Below are positions 35,355 through 46,675 of a stretch of DNA of 64,000 nt, in pieces; positions within the stretch are counted from its first letter, which is position 1; each line of letters begins with the position of its first letter. The DNA lies in contig CM054116.1 in NCBI GenBank assembly GCA_028673005.1, positions 21,585,840 to 21,649,839 of the forward strand. The letters run 5' to 3'. The notes under the pieces are model-generated. The model was not told the origin of the DNA. It saw nothing but the letters and a program-made list of their open reading frames with translations, and made no database searches. The position numbers and the translations under genes are program-made. The stretch is from Tanypteryx hageni. Its lineage: Eukaryota; Arthropoda; Insecta; Odonata; Petaluridae.

Positions 35355-35640
35355 TTCTGCTACTGCGAACTGAATAGATTGTGAATCACAAATGCGGGAA
35401 GCAGTAACGTTTAGCTGGCCGTGTGTGAAAACTAGATCACGCAGGATCACTCCAACTCTTTGTAATGATAGACCTTGAGTTTTATTTATCGTCATGCCGA
35501 AAGCTATCCGCATTGGAAACTGACGGCGTTGCCACACAAATGGGAAGAATTCGTCAGTGGGCGAAGGGCAGTGCGGAGGATTAGTACCATTTGGTGTGAT
35601 CCTGCAATTGTTACTCAAATAGACGCATTCCAGGCGCCAG
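35355..35640 (-). pseudogene. Helitron helicase C-terminal remnant
   Basis: The minus strand encodes the end of a Pif1-type helicase of the kind carried by Helitrons, rolling-circle DNA transposons. Visible words are FFPFVWQRRQFPMRIAFGM, TINKTQG and FTHGQLNVTASRI, corresponding to the family's RxQFP, TINK-QGQ and HGQLYVA-SR motifs (about 35546-35380). The frame remains open at both ends but the Rep nuclease and the rest of the helicase are absent, and a TA microsatellite replaces the C-terminus. It is a short fragment and not a gene. Confidence 0.8.
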
Positions 35641-35714
35641 GAATAGTCAAGGAGGAGATAAAACGTGTAGCTTCGGTTTATCATATTAGAGTAAAACAGG
35701 CAAATGATCAACAA

Positions 35715-36704
35715 TCATTGTAAAAATGACGCGTTATAGTTCATAGTTTAAACCAAATACGAAATATAAATGGGTTTGTGAATATTCATGAAAATATAAA
35801 AATTATCTCTTCATGTTGTAATTATACCAAACAAAAGTGAAATGTTTTGTTTTTGTAAATTATTTATCATAGTATGTCGTGCTAAGCATAAATGGTTCAA
35901 GAACTTCGAAGGGTTTTATTTAATTTGCCGATATCAGAATACAGTTTTCGATTTTTGTTTGTTGTTTTTCGTGCCCTTCGCAACTTCTCATCGGTGCATT
36001 GAAAATTATTTCAAAAATCGAAGGTTCGCATTAGTTTCCTCGACAACGCGAAGTGTCCCCTGCACCGCCTACCGGGGCAATGGATAAATTCCAATCAATT
36101 ATTCTCATGATATGAAGTGGTATTTGTTCAGAAAGGAAACATTTTTATGGAAAATTCATACTAAGAATAGAAAAATGCTAATTCACCTCTCACACAAAGT
36201 AACCATTCTGATTGTAAGAAAAATATCTCATAAAATCCAATGTGTGTTAAACGAATGGAAATGAGAAATCCATTGGCAGTATGCAATAATTTTCAGTTTA
36301 TAAATTATCCTAAAATTATCCTAATCCTATCCCGATACTACAGACATCCACTTTGAGTTTCATTGGAGTTTCTCTGTGCACACTCCATCATTTCCAATTA
36401 CTTTGTTTTGAAGTGAAATTAAATGTCTTTGAACAATGCACCTATCTTAGATAACAAAATATACTAGTGAACATCATTTTTTGTGCAATCTTAAAACTGT
36501 CCACCGAATCGAATTTTTAACTTCTCGATCTAGGACAATATTATCTCATCTTCTTAAAACATATGCCATCAACAAAAAAATGTGAAGTGCCTCTTGGGTG
36601 CATTTCCTTATTTCACCCTCTACCACAACTAACCAGCGAAAGGACGCAGCACTTGACGTCAAGCGAATATTCAAAGTTCGCACCTACGAAAACACTAGTT
36701 AGCG
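35715..36704. other. no gene; AT-rich
   Basis: No supported feature in this stretch upstream of the GC-rich island. Confidence 0.35.
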
Positions 36705-36779
36705 CGATCGACCGATGGAGGTAGTGGCACCGGGATTCGAACTCCGCGCTTTCCCCTCGCAGCTGCGTGTAAAGCCCCT
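36705..36779 (-). repeat. tRNA-like fragment at island edge
   Basis: The minus strand shows GGAGTTCGAATCCCGGTGCC, a good B box, preceded by GGGGCTTTACACGCAGCTGC. A full cloverleaf is not convincing. It is probably a tRNA-like repeat head. Confidence 0.35.
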
Positions 36780-37720
36780 AAGGGGCTATCCACGGGGCGA
36801 GGGGGACCGCGTGGCGGCATCGGGCGGGGGCGGAAAGAGGATGGCGCACGGTGGGGCACCGATCAATAAGCCGGGAGGGGCGGGGTAAGGCAGGGAGGCG
36901 GCCGGAGGGCAGGGGTAGAGGAGGGAGGAGGAGCTGCAGAGGGAGCGACTGCGCCCGGGTGCGGGAAGAGGCGCAGTCGCCGCGCTCTGCCGAGCGAGAG
37001 AGGCGCGGGTGAGCGAGTGCGAGCGAGACACCGAGGGAGGCAGAAGGGAGGCAGAAGGGAGGTAGAAGGGAGGCAGAAGGGAGGCGCCGAAGACACTCTC
37101 TCGCTCTCTGGACTCCTCCCGCACCTTCCGCCGTCGCCGCTCCCAGCGACCGCCGACACACGGACACGACGACCGTCGACCGCGTCGCGTGCTTCGGAGA
37201 GGCGCAGGGAGCGGAGGTTGTCGGCCTCTTGGGAGACTCCCCTCTCCGCCTCCGCACCGCAGCTGGATGGTTTGATGCGGGGCCAAGGCATCCGAGGACT
37301 CGAGGCGATCTACTCGGTCGGACGGACGCTCCTCGTCGGTGAGTGTCAGACGTTGGAAGGAAGCGTTTTCCATCCGTCGCTCGGCGTCGGAACGACCTAC
37401 TCGTCGCCCTCGCGTTCGTCTGACGTCCCTTGCCTCGCGACGCGGTGTGGTAGGAGGTCCGCCGCGGAGGGGGCGTTACCCGAGGACGTCTTCCGCATGT
37501 CCCGCGCTACGCTGCCTCTCGCCTGACTCTCCTTCTCGCTCGCTTTTCGAGTTCTCTTTGGCACGCTATGCAGCAGCCCTTCCGAATCGATCTCGCGGAC
37601 TCCTGAAAAACGTCGGCTGCGGAAATTTCCTAGGTAGTCCCGTTGCGACCGGTTTAAATGACGAAATTTTCTGTTCGGCTCGGATTTGTCGCTGGTTATT
37701 CGGCTTCTATCCGTGATTTT
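36780..37720. promoter_or_regulatory. GC-rich CpG-dense island
   Basis: Strong GC and CpG content begins abruptly at about 36780 and fades by about 37720. Open frames of 125-195 codons exist on both strands, as expected by chance at this composition; none matches a family I know. GGTGAGT at about 37338 could be a splice donor on the + strand. A promoter with a 5' UTR exon is a reasonable inference only. Confidence 0.4.
37035..37085 (+). repeat. 11-bp purine-rich array
   Basis: Four 11-bp units of GGGAGGCAGAA (the third has a C-to-T change) plus a partial fifth. Confidence 0.85.
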
Positions 37721-39617
37721 ATGTATAGAGGGTGAACATCAAAGCTAATAAATTTAGTGAGCGCTAGTTCGAGAAGAATTTTGTGCTGCGATGGTAAACG
37801 TTGTTTTGTTAGTGGGACTAGAAAGATGTAAGCGGACGATGGAGTCGGAGGGAGCGATAACGATAAATTCAGAGATAATTAGTCGATTAAGATTACTGCG
37901 AAACTCGAATTATTGATGGTTTGGACAATAGATGCAAAGCAATATTTTATCAGAATTAGAATAATTGTCGGTTGCAAAATTAAATGTCATTGCTTGGTCA
38001 TCAAAGTGGTAACAAGTTTTTCCTCTTCATATTGTCGTTCTCTTTTTTCTATACTACTTAGTGCTTACTATTTTCGTCATCTCAAACCATAAAATTATAT
38101 TACTTAACGTATCAGTAATCATGTGTTAAGTTTCCGCTTCTCCTCCCATTTGAACTGCAAGTTGGCCGTAAAGTATACTGTGTCTCTTTCTTTCACAAAC
38201 CCTTTTTCAGAGATTCTTTGCCTTTCCACCGGCCTCTCGTATACGAACTCCCGTGTTATTGATTCGTAAAAAATAAAGGGAAAGTCTTCGCCACTTCTGC
38301 TCCTCTTTTTCATTCTCCCTTCAAAGAATCGCTAACATTTGACTGCTTGTCATCGAGATCAGTGAACTCGTTGAATGCTAACAAACGTGTTTCTTCAAGA
38401 ATAAGTGCTAAAAAATAAAAATTGAGAAAATGTGGTATCTATCTTATACCTATATAACAAGGTTATTAAAAAATAAACACGTAAGTGCTCATTCTTGAAT
38501 TTGTTTTTAGTTGTAAGACGAGCTCGATAATTCTCTAGTGAACGTGGTTCATATTTAAGCGGAACATCCAAATACTTCATAAATATAGTAAAATAAGGTC
38601 TTATGTATAAATGTATCATCCTATGTTTTGTCGTCGTCACTCAGTAATTTATTTGAATTTACAAATCGAAATCTCAAAAATGCATGTCTTATGTAACACC
38701 TTTTGTGTTAATAATTTGGGATCTTAATATGCTTATCTACGTCATATACGATATGCTTGTGATAGTTACTGAAGCAGTATCGGTTACTCATTGTAATTCC
38801 TTTATGCGTGTTAGTAACAATGTACGATATTTCTTAATTTAACGAAACCAATTCCATGATTCGGTGAGTGTATGCAAATAATAATATTTATATCAGTTCA
38901 TGCATATCAAAAAGGAAAATTCACCTTTATGTGTATGAATGCCTAGCTAAACACGCAGAAGTCATATGAATATATCCATTAACATAATCATATTTGCACG
39001 AACTATACATAGGTATTAATGATTCCTTGCGTTCACAAAGTTTTTGTAGCTCTTTAAAGTGTCAAGTAAAAACCTTTTCAAAATTGTTAGACTCAATTTT
39101 ATAAAAAAACCTATTATGGCATTTTGAATGTATTAATATTGAAATTTTATATTTTTACGATACATGTCCTTCTTCATTCCTTAAATTGATGGTTTTATTG
39201 AGAAATTCTAAAACCCTTTCTTTCATTCTTCATATTTTATTGTTCCTCCTATATATCAAAGCTACTTGATCCTCACACCTTACTATTTCCAAGGATACCA
39301 TTCAGTCTCATTGTCAATGTAGGATATTTTCACCATAGTAATTATTGCTTTGGGAACCTTTAGAGAATATAAAATTTCTGTGAAAAGCAACCATATAATT
39401 CTATACATTGAAGTGCATGTTTTTAAACAAAAATAATATTTAAAATAATTATAAGTCCATTAGAATAAGTAATTTATGGATACATTTTTATCGTAGAAAA
39501 TTATAACATATATTATAATTCTTATCGTCACACGAGATTATTCAAGTATTTGAATTGGGTTTATTTCAGATACACCTTTAATTTAAATTGGAAAAATAGT
39601 TCGTGCTCTCGCTCGAA

Positions 39618-39650
<33 letters not shown>

Positions 39651-40881
39651 CTGTTTTGTGTGTTACAATCTGATGATTTTAAAAAAATATTGCGATGCCT
39701 CAGAAGCTTTTAATATCTCGATGTTTTCTCTCCGAGATCAATTTGGACGAACTTCGTCAGGGATGACCGAATACCCTTCGATACGTGAGGAAGCCTAAAA
39801 AAGCCTCATTCCGTTACGAAATCACAGCGGCGACCAAAGGGCTTTAAAGGCGCTGGTTCCGTCGAGGTCGAGGGAGGAAGGAGGGTGGGAGAGGGGAGGA
39901 TCGCGCGCGTGTCGCATCAAAGTTTTGGTGGGTTGTGGTTGGCGAATGCCAGTGTCCGAATGGGACACGATAATATTTTGCAGAGAGAGAAGGAAGTCAG
40001 AAACAATAGCGATTTCCCTTTATCAATGCGGTTTACGAGTCCGCTTTGTAACGGCCAACTAGGTAAACAAAAGATTCCAAGATTTTGTGAAGGATGCGTA
40101 TCGTAAGGTTGAATAGGAGTTTAGCGACGCATGTAGCGATAATTATCATTCAACTATCTTGCTACATTTAGATTGCTTATGGAAAAAACACATCCTTTTA
40201 TACGTTTAAAATTCAGTTCAAGTTTTCAATTCTAGGCCACTGCTTACTCCATAAAAATCGTCTTTTTAAACAATGGGAGGTAACATATTTTTTTATAATA
40301 TTGTCTTATGTTTCTAATATTAAACTCAGCTGGGTGAAAAGCGAATGATTGTTTGTAGAGGGTGAAATGGCAAGGGCGGGCGTCATAGTGCCAAAAGACG
40401 TTTGCAAGGATTTCGTAAGAATTGAGAGCTAATTTCATTCCCGCGAATCCCTGTTTTTACAACCACTCTGGCGTGGAGAGTGGCTGTGTAAGGCGTGGGT
40501 GTGTATGCGAGAGAGGGGATGGAAGAAGTGCGTTCTCAGAGCGGCTTGGAGTAGTCCTTTGTAGTGCCTCTGAGCCTCCTTTGACCGAACCTTTTCGAAA
40601 TGACGTAAGTGCTATGCAAGGCACAATGAAGAACGATCAAACCTTTCGGCAACGACGTCATTTTCTTTGATATCATATTCTTAGTTACTACATAGATGCT
40701 TTATTAACTCTTCATAAAATAGCGAAATATATTCTCTTTTGGCATGTATGTGTGCTTACCGCTTTTAATAGTGTATTAACACTGCGTCATAAGGCTTTTT
40801 AAAACCTTCCAGTTTAATGTAAAGCTAATTAGCAAAGCTAAAATTATTTAAGGAACCATCTTTAAAGAAATATGGCTACAG

Positions 40882-40931
<50 letters not shown>

Positions 40932-42209
40932 CACTAGTTTAAGTATTTTGCTTGCAAATTTATCTTAAGCTCCACACGTGAAATTTATGTTTAAACTAGG
41001 TATTACGAATATTAACCTTCTTTTCCAGAATTGCAATTTCTCTTTCAGAGAGAAAGGGTTATATGGAAATTTATAAAAAATCGATCAGATGTATTTGACT
41101 AGAGAAGAGAAATTCCTATTGCAGTACATTATAAGTAAAAATTGTATTATAGGAAATATTTGGTGTGTGTTCTTCGAGGGATATCACTAATTTTCTCATT
41201 ACCATATCGAATGAGTTTTTAAAATATGTGTAACTATTTTCGCTCGCTTTCTTTCATTTGCCTCATTGTGTGACTGTTGTATCATCCAGTTGGTGTGGAA
41301 TGTTTGTGCGTTGCTATGGGTGTTTCACTGTTACCCCAAGGTGGTGCCTTTGGTCCATATCAAGCGTTCGTGAAATCCTGGAGCTCTAATTAGTACTTCA
41401 TCATCCATAGTTGCACATTCAAATTAAAATTTATTTCATTTTAAAGTCAGTTAGTTCGAATAAGAACAAGGAATTTTAATGTTAAAAATTGTACACCCTA
41501 TGCTAAATTTCATCTGCTTTTCATAGATCATTTCTTTATTATTTAGTGCTAGTTAAGTACTCTGGCAATGATATTATTTCACTAAAATCAGCTTTGTACA
41601 TAATTAAATGCATTAAAACTGTCTATCCATTATGCAAGCCTTTTTATATCTGCTTTCCACTTTTAAATCGCTTCTAAGCCACAAATCAACTTTTTTTACT
41701 TGATTTTATTTAAACTAATGAACTTGCCGGTGCTTGAAAGAAATCCATAGCTACGGTGTAACTCAATCTCATATAAGAATAAGGAAGTCATTTTTTTCGT
41801 TTGAAATTTTTCAAAATTATTGCGTTAATTGAAAATTGGAATTTTTAAATAAAAATTAAGTTGCATTGAACATGCATAAAATATAGCTTCTCATATTTCA
41901 AATGCCCTGTCGTAAGTCTGAATCAATCGTTTTTGTGAGCAAATTTGTCTCCGTAATTAATCCAACGAAACATTAAAATGAATTCGACAGAATTTACTAA
42001 CGAAATTTGCACGCAAATTATTATTTACAGCATTACTCATTCATTTCTGATTCAAAATTTTCCCGTCTGCTTTAGGTCAAAGACTGCTTTTGCGAAACAG
42101 GAACGGACAAGTATGACATTTTTAATGTGCAACAATCGGCTTTTCAGCTTTTATTTTTGCTATTGTATTCCTCTTAAAATTTACGTTTTCAGTATCCCAA
42201 GAGGGCATT
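37721..42209. other. no gene; AT-rich with two TA microsatellites
   Basis: (TA)n runs lie at 39626-39650 and 40885-40929. A CpG-containing patch at about 39830-39960 and another at about 40470-40600 stand out mildly. No coding signal is supported. Confidence 0.4.
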
Positions 42210-42239
42210 AAGTAGTAGCCCGTGCGTGCAGCAGCTGCC

Positions 42240-42274
<35 letters not shown>

Positions 42275-43640
42275 CCAGCATTTCGCATCGCCTCCCACTC
42301 CCCCGCCCGCCTGCCTACAATCGCATTCAGACGTGCGTGTTTCACAGTGCATCCATCACCTGCATCGCCCTGCATTCTCGGCTCTCTGTGTGTGTGCGTG
42401 CGTGCGAACGGAGTGCTCATACCTTTGTGCGTCTCACTCCCCGCCTCCCTCCCTGCCTGCCTCCTTGCCTCCACCTCCCTCCCTCCCGCCCCTCCCACGC
42501 CCGCAACCCTCCCCCTTCCTCCCTCCCTCCACCCTCTCTCTCTCTCTTTCTCTCTCACACACACGCACTTTTCATCCCCATTCCATGTGTGCCTTGTCGA
42601 TGTCTGCCGCTTGCAATAAAAACCATTAGCTGAAGTGAGCCGGAAGGAAGAAGTGGGAGGAGGAGGAGAAGGTGTCGGAAGAAGAGAAAGCGGAGGTGGA
42701 GGAGGTGGTGGTGGAGGAAGGGTCAAAGGAGGAGAAGTAATCGTGTCGGGGCAGAGGGGCGGGCGGGGGTGCGACGCCTTCGGGGACCGTGGACGGGCGT
42801 CGGAGACGTCGGGAGAGGCCTCCGCGGAGGATCCCCTAGCGAGTCCAAGGGCGGGAGGTGACGCGAGTGCGTGTGAGAGTGTGGTACGGTGGGGCGGAGG
42901 ACCTTTTATACGCGGAGTGAATTTGTGGAGGAGGAGGGGCCCCGAGGAGGGAAAGAAGGGAGAGAGGAGGAGGAGAAGGAGGAGGGTGGGTCCGTGGAAC
43001 CCATCCGTAGCCGATAAATATGCGCTGGATATTCTCCGTTCCAGGTGAGTGAACGAGGAGGGTTACGACGCGCGGTGGGGACGGCGGAGGAGGGAAGGCC
43101 TCCCTTGGGGTGAGGAGGAGTAAGGCAAGGAGGCGAGAGAGGAATCACGAGGGAGAGAGGAGGGGAGAGACGAAAGGGTTTCTCGGAGATTAAATTTGCG
43201 AATGGTCGGCGGCGGGAGGAGGGACTGCTCTCTCTTTCCCTTCCCTCGCCAATACTCTCCGAGCCTTTATCTCACGGAGAGAACTGCATTCTCTCTCCCC
43301 CTCATCTCGCCTCGGCCCGTGTCCTCTCTCCCCTTCCTCCCTGGCCTCCTCCCCCCCTCCGTTCCCTCTCTTCGCCGTCCGCCCTCCGCCCCTCCTCGCT
43401 CCCCTCCCCCACTCTCTTTCCCTCAAAACCTCTATTCGCTCTTCTATTTTCGCTCTCAATTACGCTTTTCCGCACAGACGCTGCTCTGTTTTCTATTGCA
43501 CCGCTATTCCGTTAATCTCTTTTGTCTTTTCCACACTTCACTTTCCCCACTCCAACGCCGCCTAGCTCGCATTTGTTTAGTAGCCTCCATAGATGTCGGC
43601 ACCACGTTCACGCCTCGAATGTGTGCGCTCGCCAAAATGC
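42210..43640. promoter_or_regulatory. GC-rich island, possible first exon
   Basis: A (GA)n run (42242-42272) is followed by a C/T-rich tract (about 42430-42560), a long G/A-rich tract (about 42640-43180) and a second C/T-rich tract (about 43270-43400). CpG is dense at 42750-42860. At 43020 an ATG begins MRWIFSVP and meets a strong donor, CCAG then GTGAGT, at 43045; the longer open frame from 42635 uses the same donor in another frame. The pattern fits a promoter with a first exon, but no protein family is recognisable. Confidence 0.4.
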
Positions 43641-46604
43641 CAACCCACGTGTATTTGAATTTTCATCTATCCTCTCTCTCTCTAATATTTTTTCATGCAC
43701 GCTTGAATACGTAAGCGAGTGTGTGTGTGATTCTTGTTGTGTGTAATGGTGGCCTGTCTATGTGATTTGATTTTAGGTTAAGTATCTGAAGAGAAAAAGG
43801 TTGTGATGGCTTGATTCGCCCTACGAGAATTGCTCTTCGATGGAGTTTCTACTCTACGGATCAGGAACAACATCGCAAAAGTTTTGAAATCTATTTTTGT
43901 AGCTGAATATTTCAGTTATAGAATAATTTTATTGTGCATTTTTTCCTGGAACCTAATAACAAAGAACTTTTTTGTTGTACTAGAATTAGTAATTTAACTC
44001 CTAATTAGATAAAACTGTATGTTTGTACATATTTACCTTGGTTAGAAAGTATCTCTGATGGTTATTTCTCTAGTGTTTACATTTTATGTTTGCTGATCTA
44101 TTCAAAGGAGTTCATTTCAGCATAACTTTCTATCCATATTAATTTTAAAGATTTACTTCATTTCACTTTTACTAATATGCATAATTTTTCCCTGCCGAAC
44201 TTTTTCTCTTTTTGATAGTTTTACAGTTGACATTAATAATAGATTTTGCATGAAGGTAAATTGAGACGATATCTAGAGAAGTAGAATCGCAAATTGTTGC
44301 ACGCGTTTTAATAACTAGCTACCGATTCTCTTGAACGGTGTTTGAGATAGAATTCCAATTACGCTAGCTCAGGATGGCAGAGCGGAAGGGGGAAACGCCC
44401 TGAACGTCCGCAAAAGGGGGTGGGGCATTTCGGAATACATGAGCAGAGGGGGCGGCAATACAGGGTGAAGATGCGCGAGGGAACTCGCTCCGGAAGCTAA
44501 ATTGACTCACCATGGCGCTTTTAATACGTAATGGTGTTCGTGAGGCTTCTGCGGCTAGAGGTTATGGAAATAAAACTGCTTTGGGCACGAGAATCACGTT
44601 CTCTATTAATAGAGTAACGCTCTGATCAGTTTATGTCGTTCATCATAGGACAGATGAGGTGAGGCGGAATTCACCGAGTTATATATTCATTTACACGTAC
44701 AAAATCTTTGATGAAAATGGTGGCCACCAAAGTAGAAACAGGGGTCTTCCTGGCTACTTCCTTTGTTTACTCATTTTTTTCCATGAATTGAAGTCTCGTT
44801 TTAGCTTGCCCCAGAAAGATAGGATGAATTTCAGCGGCCAACATTTACAAGTAGCGCCTTTTCGCTTTCTATTGATATATACAGTATGGTGAATACTTGC
44901 CTATCTGATCTATTAATTTATGAATACAGTAAGTAGCTCTCATGCCTAAATATTATTTCAGCGCACAGTAATCGCTATTCTATTTCTCAAATCATTATCT
45001 TGCGTAGTAAATTAACCAATGTTAGCATTCTGGGTTTGTTCGTTTATCGTATTTAGTGTGAACAAAGGGATTTATCGTTCGTTTGAAATAGGTCTTAGGC
45101 ATCCATAAGATTCAGGAATCATTTATATCGTTAGATCTCTCTTTCCTATGTTATATTGATATAATTTAAATTTCAAACTAGTAATTTCAGTAAGTATTAC
45201 TTTAGCGATGACAAAACTTCGGTCAAAACTATTTGGACACCGTCTAGTTATTTTTAAATTAAATTTGTATCTTTTTGTTGGATTCTTTGTCATAATTTAA
45301 CAACACCATTGTAACTTCAATGGAGTAGAACATGAAAGAGACGCATTCTGTTCGATATTTTTCTAATGGACAATTCTAGCCTTTGGTGATTGGTCGGAAA
45401 ATACTCTGGCTGTTGAATGTTTTATATAGATGCATGAAATTTGGAGATGGGAGATACCCGGGCAGATTAATGAGTATAAAAGACGAGTTATACGTATGAA
45501 TTTTGTTGACCCTTTTCGTCCATAATTTTGTAACCCTATTCGCCCAAAATGTATGCATTTGGTTTAATGAGTTGGCTACACTGTAACGTAAATGAAGACG
45601 GTAGAAATATATGTGAGGTCAGGGAACTGATTTATGCTACTCATGCAGGAAAACTCGACCAAAATTAATTCCTGCAGTATATTAAAACATACTGGAAAAA
45701 TGACCATTATTTTAAATAGTCTTTTTCGTCAACTTACTTGGAACATAGCTTATTTTCTTTGTTATATGCAGCTTCGAAACAACATGTAATAACCCGGTCT
45801 CCAATTACTAATGCTGTAAGTACAATAATTGACACTGAGTGGTAAAACCTGCTTCAAGTTGTACAGAGCGCCGTAGCGAAGACTATTTCTAAAACTGACC
45901 CTAACGCATCCTATCTGCAGTAGAGTCAATTCTGCAGTGCTTGGCAAACATGAAAATGTCGAGCAGCCTGTTTTTTAATTACAACCTTCAAAACAAATAG
46001 TTTCAGAGAAACTCAAAGCTCTAAAAGGAATGTAATATAAAAATAATCAATAATTGTTTCAATTATTTATTAAATTTTAGGCCAAATGTTATTATGTTTC
46101 AGAGATACGTTAAGCCCTCAGACAGATTTTTAAAATTAACATTAACTGTTTTAGTTCTTTTTTAGATTTTCGTTCAAATGTTAAATGTCATTAATTCTCC
46201 AACTAAAGGTTAACACTTATTTTTTATTTCTCTCTCCCAAAATGGTGTGTTCCATATTTTAAAATCAAAGTTTAAATATATATCATTCATTTTACAGTAT
46301 ATACATACATAAAACTTTCTCGTGTTCATTTCTCGTAATTGATTCTTAAAATGAAAAAATATACACTTTTTGTAGTTCTCATACTCTCGTCCAGCGGTTT
46401 TTCGTATCTTTGACGTGGCCCGTATCTGTTCCGTATTTAAATACCTGTCTCGTGTTCTCAACGCTGAAATATGGCAACCCTGTATACATGAGAGCTAGAC
46501 ATGGTAAAAATTTGGTGGATCTAGGATCGTCGCTGTGGAGAAATTAGCGTCTACACTATAGATTCGCTAATAGCTCGAGAAGAACTCATTCTAGAAAAAG
46601 ATAA
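43641..46604. other. no gene; AT-rich
   Basis: A small GC-richer patch lies at about 44370-44530. At about 45224-45246 GTCAAAACTATTTGGACACC resembles a Tc1-type terminus but no partner was found. Nothing else. Confidence 0.35.
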
Positions 46605-46675
46605 TGAAATTTTGGCGGAATGTAGCGCATCAGCTTTCAAAACCTAAGTATTGGAGTTCGATTCCACACTAGCTT
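46605..46675 (+). repeat. tRNA-like head with A and B boxes
   Basis: TGGCGGAATG near 46613 matches an A box and AGTTCGATTCC at 46655-46665 a B box, about 40 bp apart. The anticodon and acceptor stems do not pair well, so it is more likely a SINE head or relic than a tRNA gene. Confidence 0.4.

Noticed and set aside
36778..37716. Overlapping open frames up to 195 codons in the island
   Set aside because: Same reason: present on both strands with biased composition and no motif or clear splice structure.
45224..45246. Tc1-like terminus word GTCAAAACTATTTGGACACC
   Set aside because: No matching inverted end or TA-bounded element could be found.
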